NCBI GenBank assembly: GCA_016758965.1
Contig: JAEPRB010000223.1
Location: 1 to 64,000 of the forward strand
Reading direction: 5' to 3'
Source of the DNA: Circinella minor
Taxonomy: Eukaryota > Mucoromycota > Mucoromycetes > Mucorales > Lichtheimiaceae
DNA length: 64,000 nucleotides
How positions within the stretch are numbered: the stretch's first letter is position 1; every line of letters starts with the position of its first letter. The translations under genes were made by a program, and so were the position numbers. The notes below the pieces were generated by a model. It saw nothing but the letters and a program-made list of their open reading frames with translations. It was not told the DNA's origin and searched no databases. Below are positions 21,691 through 32,086 of the stretch, in pieces.

Positions 21691-21876
21691 AGTGTACCTT
21701 TGCATGAATTATAATTTCCTGACATATAATGAAGTTGAAAAAACAGCGCTATTGTTTTGCTTTTAATAATTTTTGTTTTAGTACGTAGTATTATAATGAT
21801 AATGAATTAACGTATTCAACTTATTAAAATTTACATGACAAACTTTAAACCATATCGTATGTTTATATTATATATA

Positions 21877-22671
21877 CAGTAAGTGTTCGCTAAACCGGTA
21901 CTCGTTACGTAAACCGGTATTTCGCTAAACCAGTAGTATCTCTCAAATATTTTTTATATACTTAGTAAAATACCGGTGATTCGTTAGGCCGGTATCCGGT
22001 GAGCTTACCGGGTTTATAATAGTACAGTATTATTTTATTTTATATAATATAATACTAGTCTTTTTATTGTAAAAGCAGTAATGCAGCTTTCTTTTAATGT
22101 CATCTCAGCTCTTCCCTTTTTTTCTTCAGTTGGCTACTTTGTTTCCGTAGCAATTAAAATACACAAATCATTCTTGTCGTAAAAAAAAAGCTTCTCAACA
22201 TCGTGTTGATAACAGTGTCTCTTTTTCGCCAACTTCACACAGATGCTTTTTTCTTTCTCCATCATCTGCGTACGTACGTACTTCTTTACAACTTTGTCAT
22301 GTACTTGTTCATTACCATTGAATATGTAATTATGTTGTTGATACAATTCATTTTTACTCATTTATTCAACTGCTAACCATACTCCATGATATTAAACACA
22401 CATTATTATAAATTCGTTATTGATTCAATCTCTAGTTCATTATCATTATTTGACGAGTACACTATTATCATTTTTATCACTAAAAGATTAGCTTATAGTA
22501 GCAAAGCTAGATTATATGAACTATCATTTTTTTTATCTTATCTGCACAGCTTAATTTAATTATAGTTATTTTTCCAGTATATTCTACATATTAGTACCAG
22601 CCGCGTTTCAATTCGCTAAACCGGTACAAATCCTCACATATATTGATTACCGGTTTAGCGAATACTCACTG
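21877..22671. mobile_element. 795-bp Tc1/mariner/pogo-like non-autonomous element
   Basis: Inverted ends CAGTAAGTGTTCGCTAAACC at 21877 and, reversed from 22671, CAGTGAGTATTCGCTAAACC, followed by GGTA on each side, with TA just outside both ends (21875-21876 and 22672-22673). CAGTG-type termini with TA duplication are typical of the pogo/Fot branch. Additional copies of CGCTAAACCGGTA lie inside both ends (for example about 21903-21935 and 22612-22626), likely transposase-binding sites. An AT-rich interior contains a 75-codon minus-strand frame at 22134-22361 with no recognisable DDE motif, so the element appears non-autonomous. Confidence 0.85.
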
Positions 22672-22949
22672 TAGAGAGTTTAATAATAACGGAAATTATA
22701 AACTAATGGAAATATTATGTATACTTATTGGTTTTAAGGTGATGAGATTTTCATCATCCATATATTTTATTTATGTGATAAATGGAATAATACAAGTTTA
22801 AGAAAATACAATAAAATAAGTAGAATAAAAATAATAAAGATAATAAAGGATATACGTAATAAATAAAAATGTTTATAAAGAAGGTATATCTTGGCCATAA
22901 CTTAAAAAAAGTTACATTTCCAAGAGAGATAATAAAGAGATGTCATAAA

Positions 22950-23485
22950 AAAGTGACCCTCGATCTCTCTTGAAAAATCACTGGCCTTGGTAGAAACTCT
23001 CAGTTTCGCCCGAGGGCAAGACCGATTGTTTCTTGAAGTACTATCAGTGGGCACGGAAGCAATTTCGATAGCACTTCTTGTCGCCTTGCTACCTATAACG
23101 CACTAAGTGGCCATGCATTAGTACTTGGTCTTCACAAGGCTAAAAAGTAGTGACCGGGTCGGGAATACTCAGTTATGCCCTCGGGCAAATTTGATTCGTT
23201 CCCTAAGTACTATCAGTGGGCACGGAAGCAATTTCGATAGCACTTGTTGTTGTCTCGCTACCTAGACGCACTAAACGGCCATCATTAGTACTCGGTAAAT
23301 CACAAGACTGAAAAAGTAGTGGCCGTGGTTCGGAACGCTCAGTTTTGCCACGCCAAGCAAGGTTGATCCGTTCCTAAAGTAACTAACAGTGGGCACAAAA
23401 GCAATATCGCTAGCACTTTGTTACCTCGCTACCTATAACGCACTCAAGTGGGCATCCAAGTGTACTCGGTAAATCACAAGGCCAA
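22950..23485. repeat. Tandem array, three diverged ~170-bp units
   Basis: Three head-to-tail copies, each beginning with an A run and AGTGACC/AGTAGTGRCC, then a CTCAGTTNTGCC segment, CAGTGGGCAC (23045, 23214, 23387), GCAATTTCGATAGCACTT and CGCTACCTA-AACGCACT, and ending in a GTACTCGGTAAATCACAAG-like stretch. Spacing of the CAGTGGGCAC motif is 169 and 173 bases. The GC content is well above that of the flanking DNA. No reading frame is shared by all copies. Confidence 0.8.
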
Positions 23486-23559
23486 AAAAATCCAAAAGTC
23501 CTCTGGGTAATCGTCCCAGTCGAGCTTGCCAGAACTTTTATACCAGACAGGCGGCCAAG

Positions 23560-23900
23560 CATCCTCCCGACGGTCCTACAATCCAACTCTGACCCAAAGA
23601 CGTGAAACAATAAAATAATTCTTTCAATAATACCACTTACCTTTAAGAACTTTACCCAAGGAGTGGTAAAGTATCCACTTGATAGACCTGTAATCTAACT
23701 CTGACCCAAAGACATGTGTAGCACCATAATATAAATGTGTTTTTTTAAAAGAAACATCACGTACCTTTAAAAACTTTACCGAGGAGTGGTAAAGTATCCA
23801 CTTTATAGTCCTATAATCCAACTCTGACCCAAAGACTTGAAACAATAAATATAGGCTTTTCATTAACACCACGTACCTTGTGTACCACACCCAACGCAAC
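23560..23900. repeat. Second tandem array, ~112-123-bp units
   Basis: Three copies of CCAACTCTGACCCAAAGAC (GACCCAAAGAC at 23591, 23703, 23826) alternating with TACCTTTAARAACTTTACC and GGAGTGGTAAAGTATCCACT (23660, 23783). The motif spacing is 112 and 123 bases. On the minus strand the copies read a repeated peptide, VFGSELDYRTIKWILYHS in two copies and VFGSELDCRTV in the third. The array directly follows the 170-bp array but shares no sequence with it. Confidence 0.75.
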
Positions 23901-25019
23901 CTTCCAGTCGTTCTGCTTACGCTATATATATATAAAGAACAGTAATTAGTAATTAGTTTGATTCATACTGCACTCTCTCCCCCTCTCTCTCATTCGTCCT
24001 CATTCACGCACACATACACCTCGTTTGATGACAAGTACTTTTTCGACCTACCGTAATACAATAACTCTCAACCACAGGACTTTTCATAGATATTTTGCCA
24101 GACAGTGGAATTAGGAAAACCAACAATGTCAAAACAAATGACTTTGCCAAAAAAAAAAAAAATAGATACCTTGTCAGTTGTCACTATAGTAGAGCAAAAA
24201 AAAAGGTCTGATTAGCATAAAATAATTAAAGTAAAAAATAATGAAGAAAGAAAATGGAGGGGACATGAAGCATAAAACATGAAGGCGGCCAAACGAATTG
24301 TCAAAAGAAATAAAAAGTTAAAGTAAAAGAAAAAGTACAATAGGACGTTGCCGTTTTGCATAATGCTATTAAAAAAAATAAAAAGTTGGGTCTGAAAAGC
24401 CTATTATATAATGAGAAACCCTGAAAAACTTTTCATATGGGCACACTGCCAAATTCATAGATGCGATTACTTATATATATTATATAAATCATAAGTAAAG
24501 GTATTAAAACCAATTAAAAAAACCATACATTTGTAGTATTATTAAGTTAAATTCAAAAGATTAACCATAGGGTAATGTCTAATTGAGTGTTTTTGAGAGA
24601 TCTAGTTTAGCTAAACTTAAAAACTGTCAAAATAGATACTGCGTACAGATAATAATTAACCCAAGAGTAGCCGGTATACAAACAATTGTTGTTATGGTAA
24701 CAGTTATGTGGACCAAGCTTTAAATAAAAGAAAAATAATGTTTTAATTGGTTACCGGGGCACTTCAAGGTTTTTTTTACTGCGTAATACCCGTGAAGAAG
24801 GCCCGTGCGTATGGCGATCTTAGTGACTGAGAGTGAATGTAGCCTGGCTGGATTGTGTTTTTTTAATACATATTATATCTGCTGCTCAATAATATATGAC
24901 AACACCAATAATAATAATAATAATAATAATAGTACTACAAGTAGTCTCTGATAAGCTCAATACTAACCTTGTGGTGGCAGAACTAAAAGGAAGATTATTG
25001 AAAGAATTATAACCTGGGC
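23901..25019. other. Unassigned island DNA
   Basis: AT-rich with CTCTCTCCCC and CACACA patches near 23972-24020, a poly(A) run at about 24150 and an (ATA)n microsatellite at 24907-24930. No gene or recognised element. Confidence 0.4.
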
Positions 25020-25034
25020 AGAGCAGTAAGGCAC

Positions 25035-25112
25035 GACCGAACACAGCGGAGTCAAATTAAACACAGTCATCGAGGGATGGCACGACCTCAGAATGGCACG
25101 ACTTTTAGTTGC
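25035..25112 (-). repeat. GTCGTGCC-rich repeat, copy B (inverted relative to copy A)
   Basis: GGCACGAC occurs three times here (near 25033, 25079 and 25095). The reverse complement aligns to 21573-21690, with ACTAAAAGTCGTGCC the longest exact block. It lies just upstream of the transposase relic, so it may be an element end. Confidence 0.65.
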
Positions 25113-25265
25113 TGTCACTTGGATGATATATTTTTTTTTGATCGGGTACTTCATTTTGAAATCAGGTCATTGTTTTCTCAGGAACTCTATATTGAAGGTT
25201 CAACTATTTAATTCGACACAAAGCTCAATCGATATATTGATTTCACTCTGAATGTCGGTCGGGCA

Positions 25266-26450
25266 ATGGGAAATGTAAACAATAATTTTCGTTGTGCCAA
25301 AGGAAATGCTCGAAGATACACCAAGTCGTGCGAATTTTACGAGAAGCAATGCCGACCTGCAATTTCAAATCAAGCGTTAAAAAACCAACTAGAGAAGGAT
25401 TGTGGATTGTGTAAACGCCCTTTATTCCACAACAACACATGTACTGCTTCAAGAGAACATATATTTGATGGTGATACTTGCACACTTACCCACTTTGGAA
25501 CACGCGACCACAATGTTTTTCAATTAAACGATGATGTTTGCTAGAATACAGAGCAAGATGAAAAGAAGAAGAGAATGGTGCATTTAACTAATCGTTTGTC
25601 TGTCCAGCAACAAAAGAAGCTTGCTGATTATCTTGTCAATAGTCCACAGATTACATCAAAAGCTGCAGTAGTTGGTAACAACCCACTTACTGGTCAAATT
25701 ATTGGCTTAGTCAGTGGAATTGATCAAGTGTTAGGTAAAAGGGATCGTACTGAATACGAACTGAAGGCATGAATCCGCACAGGAAAAACAGCAGATGATT
25801 TATTTGAAGGTTTTGATCGTAATCAACGCAATTATCCTGGGTATGTATATTCTAAAAGTGTAACATTGGATGTGTTCGTTATCACGTTTCGTGCTCCTGA
25901 GATGTCTAGGTTTGTTGATATGAAACTATTCCTTGTGATTATGAATGTCACATTCAAGGCTGTTAAGAACTCTGGCGAACATAAGAGATATCTTTGTTTA
26001 TCCGCTCTGTATTTTAGTTCGATCAGAAGAAATTCTTTAGTATTTCAAGCGATTATTGGGGGCTTAACTGAAATGTACTTCCACCAGTACTTCCTGGCTT
26101 TTTTCACAGCTTATAAAATCAGCTTTACATCTGAAGACAACTTTTTCGGTATGATAATGGACTTTTCTGCTGCGCAAAGAAATAGATTTCTTTCAGCATA
26201 CAAAATGTATACTTATAAACGAGAAGATGGGATGAAATACCTTGAGGGGTGCTATATGCACTGGATGAAATACATCCAGTTAATTAGCAGTAATGGCAAA
26301 GTGGTACCTCAAGAAGAGAGAAGTGATTTTTTGCGACTTGTACATACTATTCGAACAACAGAAGATGGAAATGTATTCAATAGTGCTTGAGACGAAATAC
26401 TACTTAAATATCCCGGATTATTGGTGAAATACTATGGTTAAATGAAGAAG
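25266..26450 (+). pseudogene. Decayed MULE-like (Mutator) DDE transposase
   Basis: Three plus-strand open pieces in order. 25266-25544 (92 codons) is Cys/His-rich (CAKGNARRYTKSC, CGLCKRPLFH, CTLTHFGTRDHN), like the zinc-binding N-terminus of MULE proteins. 25575-25772 contains RLSVQQQKKLADYLVNSPQI, like the MULE linker, and ends at a TGA. 25866-26390 holds the core: IMNVTFKAVKNSGEHKRYLC, SIRRNSLVFQAIIGGLTE and FFGMIMDFSAAQRNRF. The second acidic residue (MIMDFSAAQ) is present; at the first expected Asp the sequence has Asn (MNVTFK). A TGA at 26388-26390 cuts the C-terminus and another stop follows shortly after. Two internal stops, the frame changes and the missing Asp make it inactive. The MULE label is from pattern recognition, not a search. 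Confidence 0.6.
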
Positions 26451-28133
26451 AGACGGTTGTTAATATGATATTTAATGAGTTGTCCTTTGATATTATTGTT
26501 TTTGTAAATAAATTATTCCAATAACACTTATACATTTTGCACGACAGTTCGAATTAATCGTATAACAAAAATCGAATACAAAAAGAAAAAAAGCCAAGTG
26601 ATCAGAAAACCAAATATAGAATTTTCACTAATGGTTAGCGTAGCTTGTTTTTCATGACACAAATTGGATAAACACAATATTTTTTTTTGTTTAACATTGA
26701 TCGAAGTTTTGTGGTACATACATTTCTTTTTCTGAAAAGCCCCATTCGTTTTATGTAAAGTTCGCCTTTTTGCTGGTTTTAATCAAGGAACTATTTGTTT
26801 TTAGAATGGCCTATGTAATGGTAATGCTTTGGATCAGTGTACACAGACTATGGAAGAATCATTATACCCAAAAGATCAATATAACAATCGACTCACATCT
26901 CTTCCTTGTACCATTACTCAGACTGACAAAATCAAGATCATTAACTTGAAATAAAGCATCAAACATTATCAAGTAAAAAAAAATTCTGTAGCGACAGACT
27001 GGTTTTTTTGGAGGGGCAATGTCATCATGTCTTTCAACTATAAATATAATATCATGTACAGCAAATGTGACTATTTTCAAACTATGTAGATTTTAATTAC
27101 TATGGTGAATTTTGATATCCTAGCAACAATATTTTTTTTATAAAATTATTTATCCACCAGTTTACCAAGCAACAATAAGTTAAAAGTGATGTCAACCAAA
27201 GTGGGGTAACAGATTATAAACTGAACACGAGAAACCTATACATAAATAGCAAACACTGTGCTGTTGCATAACAATCTGACATTAATTTTATTTTTACACA
27301 CATATCAAAATCCTGTTAATGTTTTGTTAGTGGAAAAAACTCCGTAATATGATTTATTTTATTAAGCTTGGGATGCAATATTATTGTTTGAAAGAAGCTA
27401 TACAGTTATCAAAAAATAACAATGGATATATTATATTCGCAGATATCTCCGAAAAACGGAGTTAAAAATAAATTTTTAAGTCCGCTAATGCTTGTATCTT
27501 ACTGGACATTTGCTTCCTTATTTTGTTGTTTTTCTTTTTTTTTTTTCGTTTCTTTCTTCTTTTATTTTGTTGGTAAAGAACTTCTTTTAAAGGAAAAACT
27601 AGCACAAAAAAAAGTAAGTTATGGTCTTTATAATTAATTATATGAAAAGGAGGGGAAGATTTATAATGAGCTTATAATATCTTTAAAGAGTGGATACTTT
27701 CTTTTATTTTTGTTACTCTATTTTTTTATTCTGCGTTTCGTTTATTCGTTTATTTTATATAAGCGACAAACGACATATGTAAAAAAAGTCAGCTTTCCAA
27801 GCGCCGCTATTATTAAAGAGGGCTTTTTGAAAGGCAAAACACCGTTCAAATTAACGCGAGCGCGTTTTTTTTGTTACGCGTTTACTGACCGACTATTTTA
27901 TGCATTTTAAAAAAAGATGGTGTCAAAATGTTGAAAGTTTTAAAGATTGGGGAAAGATGTTTTTTTTATGTGTTGTTATTTATTAGTGTGTATAGAAAAA
28001 AAAAGAATTTTTTTTATGTTGTTTATATAAACAAGGATGGCTTATCTTTTCTTTTCTTTTCTTTTCTCTTTCTCTCTTTTTTATTCTTTTTTCTTTCATA
28101 GCCCCTTCTCTTTTTTAAGGTCATAATATAATA
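26451..28133. other. AT-rich region, end of repeat island and promoter
   Basis: No gene is supported. A 71-codon frame at 27422-27637 encodes a hydrophobic, Phe-rich peptide but sits in low-complexity T-rich DNA. CT-rich tracts at about 28050-28105 immediately upstream of the Zn2Cys6 gene suggest its promoter and 5' UTR. Confidence 0.45.
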
Positions 28134-29410
28134 ATGCAACAGCAAGAAACAGTTCCATTTTATTCATCAGCTACTACGACTGCAACTACAGCTACTGATG
28201 GGGGTATTGATGCTGCAATGACGTCTGCTGTTACGTCTCTCATTAGTCAATCTTCATTGCAACAACTCGCAGCTTCTGCTACAACTACTCCAACTCCTAT
28301 ACCAGCTCCCAACACTCAAACAAATATTGGACAAACACAGCAAAAGAGAAAACAAGTAAAAAATGCTTGTAGTAAGTTTTTATTATATACGTATCATTGG
28401 AATGATTGATATACAGATAAAGAAAAAATAAATGAACGATGATTAATCACTTTATAAATATATATATTTATATATATTATAATTAATAATTAGCCAATTG
28501 TCAAAAAGCATGTAAAAAATGTGATGATGCAAGACCATGCCCTCGTTGTATTAAGTATGGAATTGAAACTTCTTGTGTTAATTCAGTACGAAAAGAACGC
28601 AAGAAAGGGATAAAACGTGGTCCATACAAGAGAAGACAAAAAGGTAACTAATAAGAAAAATAAAGGGATGGGATGAATGAAAGGGGAACAAATCAATTAA
28701 TCTTTCTTTCTATAATAATAATAGATGAAGAAGGTAGTAATAGTAGTGATAGTAATCATGTATCTCGACCTCGCAAGTCTGTAAAAAAAGAAACAAAAAA
28801 TAATGAAAAACGAAAAGGTGAACAACAGGAACAACAAGGAACAACAGAAGGAGCTGTTGCTGCTGCAGCAGCAGTGGCGGCTACAAGTCAATATGAAGCA
28901 ATGCGCCCGCCAAATGTGCCTTATGGTTATCCAAGCAATTTAAACCAATACCAATCTTATGATGCAGCAGCTGCGTATAGTCAATATGCTGCAGCTTACC
29001 AGCATAACAAGGATCAGATGATGACCAATCCATATGTTTCTGTATACCAAATGGGTTACCCCGTGATCTTGCCAGGAAATAACAGTGACGCAGCAGCAAA
29101 TAATAATCATCATCGGGACAACGAACAAAAGCAGGAACAACAACAAGATGAAGACGTGAAGAAAGAAGGAAAACAGAATGGTAATAGTAATAATAATAAT
29201 GATGATGAAATTAAAAAAGAAGATAGTAAACAACAGGAATCAAATTCATCACCTGTACCAAGTACATCTACTTCACCTGCTACCACTTCTTCACCTGAAT
29301 CTAATGAAGATGATGATGCCACAAAACTTCAACATCTTCAACGTCTTACTGAATTGTGTACAGCTGCTCTTACTCACAATACTAATCATAGTCAATCACG
29401 TACAGACTGA
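28134..29410 (+). CDS. Zn2Cys6 transcription factor
   Basis: Three exons: 28134-28371, 28494-28643, 28725-29410; 357 residues. The binuclear zinc cluster is complete with C79-x2-C82-x6-C89-x5-C95-x2-C98-x8-C107 (NCQKACKKCDDARPCPRC), followed at once by a strongly basic stretch (RKERKKGIKRGPYKRRQK). The RGPYKRR tail is common in Mucoromycota zinc-cluster proteins. The first ~70 residues are Thr/Ala/Gln-rich. The C-terminal two thirds are low-complexity: Gln/Glu and Lys runs, then Tyr/Gln/Ala-rich sequence (YDAAAAYSQYAAAYQ), resembling an activation domain, ending in an acidic Ser/Thr tract. No fungal-specific 'middle homology' domain is present. Target genes cannot be inferred. Introns 1 and 2 flank the zinc-cluster exon exactly. 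Confidence 0.92.
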
Positions 29411-29971
29411 ATAAGTACTTAAAAAAAAAGAAAGTATATATCTTCCCCTTTCCCCTTTCTTTTCCTCTTCTTCTTACATACTATAAAGGTTTCTTCTCCT
29501 TTTTTTTTTTTTATCTTCCTATATTTCTAACTTTTGTCCGTATCACATTACACACACGCACAAACAATATACATTACATACATAACACACCAGACGTCCA
29601 AACGCATTACTATACTATACATAAAACATTCTTTTATCTTTTTCCTTCTTCTCAAACAATACATCCCCCCCCCTTCCCTCCCCCTTACTTTTTTTTTCTC
29701 CTCTTTCGTTCTTTACTTTATTACCAGCACAAAATATCTTCTTTTCTTTTGTTTTAAAGAAAAAAAAATTATAGTTAGTTCTAACTTGAAATATTTGTCA
29801 CATCCATAAACACCCATTACCCCACGTTTATCTGTACAAAATAAATAAAAATAAATGATATCCAATTTATATAAATATATAAAGGGAAAAAGATTGGTTT
29901 TAAAAATGTTTACACAGACCTTCAACATTATTATATATTTGTTTTATATTTTATTGTTATATGGAGTTTAA
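29411..29971. other. Convergent 3' spacer
   Basis: Pyrimidine-rich and AT-rich 3' flank between the Zn2Cys6 gene (+) and P5C reductase (-). No gene is seen. Confidence 0.5.
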
Positions 29972-30934
29972 TTAATTTTTTCCCATTTCATCAGCAATTT
30001 CTTTTCCACGACGTTCAGCTGAAAATACAGCATCCTTAATAATTTGACGAATATTGTCTGCTTCCATCGACTTAATAGCTGCTTCTGTTGTACCATTGGG
30101 CGAGGTAACGTTTTTTCTTAATGTTGACAGATCATGTTCAGAACTTTGTGCCATTTTGGCTGCTCCCAAACATGTTTGAATAGTTAATGCCCTAGACTGT
30201 TCTTCTGGTAAACCTGCATCAATACCTGCTTGGGCTAAAATAAACAACACAAAACAACATTTTTTTGTTAATAAGAGATAACATTATCCATTCCTTCTAA
30301 CAACAACAAAATGAAAGAAATTACTATAATACATACTCATAGTTTCCATAAACAAAAAGTAATAAGCAGGACCACTACCACTTATACCAGTAATGGTATC
30401 GATCAAAGGTTCCTTTTCAACCCACATTACTTCCTTGGCAACCGCACTCATGATACCCACTGTTGTGTCACGTTGTGTTTCACTGACACTTTCCGTCGCA
30501 TATAATCCTACAGCTCCTTCGCCGATCAATGCTGGGGTATTTGGCATACAGCGCACTAATGGTTGGGAAGTTTTTAACCATCGTAAAATATCTTCAGTTC
30601 TGATACCGGCAGCAATTGAAATAATTAAAGCGTTGCTTTCACAATTCAAAGCAGACACTACATCTCGAATTACTTGTGGTTTGACAGCAAGAATAATAAC
30701 ATCTGCATCTTTGATTATTTCGTTATTATCTGTACCACTCATACATTCAGAAAATTTGGATTCCATATAGCGACGTCGTTCATCAAAAGGCTCCGAGAAG
30801 CGTAAATGAGAGGGAGGATGTCCACTTGCATATAAACCGCCAATGACAGCTTCTGCCATATTACCTGCACCAATAAATGCAATAATGGGCTTATTACTAT
30901 TATCAGTCGTAGTAGGTTGTGAAGTGGGAATCAT
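29972..30934 (-). CDS. PRO3: Pyrroline-5-carboxylate reductase
   Basis: Two minus-strand exons: 30934-30337 and 30234-29972; 286 residues, the usual family length. The Rossmann NAD(P)-binding motif is at the start (IIAFIGAGNMAEAVIGGL, residues ~17-34). ADVIILAVKPQVIRDV, LIISIAAGI, RCMPNTPALIGEG and the substrate-site ITGISGSGPAYYFLFME follow. The second exon holds the dimer-forming helices ending in LTIQTCLGAAKM, LRKNVTSPNGTTEAAI and SAERRGKEI. The enzyme makes the last step of proline synthesis, reducing 1-pyrroline-5-carboxylate with NAD(P)H. No targeting peptide is obvious, so it is probably cytosolic. The start ATG gives the expected N-terminal length. Confidence 0.97.
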
Positions 30935-31573
30935 TATTAATTAAAGTAATGTATATGTAATATAATGTAATATAATATAAATTGATATGGATATACGAGT
31001 TATATACAAAAAAAAAAAGGGTGGAAAAAAGAAAGAAGAATAAAAAGATAAAAATTGCGAAATCCCAAAAACTTTTCTTTCATCTAAACATGCTGGCATT
31101 TAAGTTATTGTATTCCGGAATGCCGGCTTGTTACGCCATTGGTGCAGGTCGGGATGAAAAAGGAAAAGATAGTGATATAATGATATATAGTCAGTTGGAG
31201 TCATTCTTAGATATCAGTTATGATATAGTATGGGTTTTTGTTATTTGATTAACAACTATCTCTTTTTATACCTGTATTGCGGCACAATACACCCTTGTTC
31301 TCGTTCTTTCTATTCCGCTCCCGCTCCCCCCGGACCTCTGCTCGCTATGTTATATCAAAAAACCCCTTTAAAAACTTTAAACTTTTTCGTTTGGAAAACA
31401 GAAAATAGTAACGAGTGTTGTTATTTTATGATTATTATGTTACAAAACAAATCGGAATGATGTGTGTATGTATGTGCAGGTGTTTAGGTAGAGAAACTGC
31501 GTGTAGGCTATCTATTAATGAAAATTTAATAAATAAAAAAAAGAGAGGAAGAAAGAAGCCATAGCAACCGGGC
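30935..31573. other. Tandem intergenic spacer
   Basis: 639 bp between the P5C reductase start and the SDHAF2 stop, both on the minus strand. Short frames here (30982-31248, 31230-31460) have no family features. Nothing else seen. Confidence 0.45.
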
Positions 31574-32086
31574 TTATTGGCCATTTTCCAAATCAGGCAT
31601 TCTAAGGACCACCTTATTTTCGTTCTTTGCATGTTGACGCACCATATCCAAAACATCATTATTCAACAGGTGATCTGGAACTTTCTTTTTATCTGTAGCC
31701 CAATAAAAGATATCCCAATCAGGTTCATCCAACAACTTGTCATACTTTTCTAACTGTTCCATATTGAATTCTTTTAAATATTTTTGTGCAAAGGTCGATA
31801 GTAATAAATCGGTTTCCAGAATACCACGTTTACGGGATTGATATATCAGACGTGCTCGCTTCTTTTCCAACGGTTCATTTGGACGTGGAATGGGTGGCAA
31901 GTTGGGATAGGGTGTTTCCAGTTCCATTTGAGGTGCATGACGAATGTCTAAATTGGGATATGGATCTTGACTTTTTCTTTGTGTTGACATTAAACGCATG
32001 GTACTCGTGCTCGTAGCAGCAGTAGTGGTTGTTAATTGCAATCGACGTGCATTTTGACTTGTATATCGTGCAATTCCTCTCAACAT
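31574..32086 (-). CDS. SDH5: Succinate dehydrogenase assembly factor 2
   Basis: Intronless, 170 residues. The first ~35 residues are basic, Ser/Thr-rich and lack acids ([18 protein letters not shown]), a mitochondrial presequence. The core carries the family signature: [40 protein letters not shown] and the preceding KKRAR. This is SDHAF2/Sdh5, which promotes covalent attachment of FAD to the flavoprotein subunit of complex II. The length matches the family. It is the only intronless conserved gene in the window besides the small secreted protein. Confidence 0.96.
   Translation of the reverse strand: MLRGIARYTSQNARRLQLTTTTAATSTSTMRLMSTQRKSQDPYPNLDIRHAPQMELETPYPNLPPIPRPNEPLEKKRARLIYQSRKRGILETDLLLSTFAQKYLKEFNMEQLEKYDKLLDEPDWDIFYWATDKKKVPDHLLNNDVLDMVRQHAKNENKVVLRMPDLENGQ

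Noticed and set aside
20167..26450. CRISPR array or prokaryotic defence island
   Set aside because: The regular repeats are long tandem units without short repeat-spacer structure, and the whole window is intron-bearing eukaryotic DNA.
27422..27637. 71-codon hydrophobic frame as a membrane protein gene
   Set aside because: Phe-rich reading of T-rich DNA with no conserved feature or clear transcription context.
28940..29322. Minus-strand frames opposite the Zn2Cys6 gene
   Set aside because: Low-complexity shadows of the Gln/Asn/Asp-rich coding exon.
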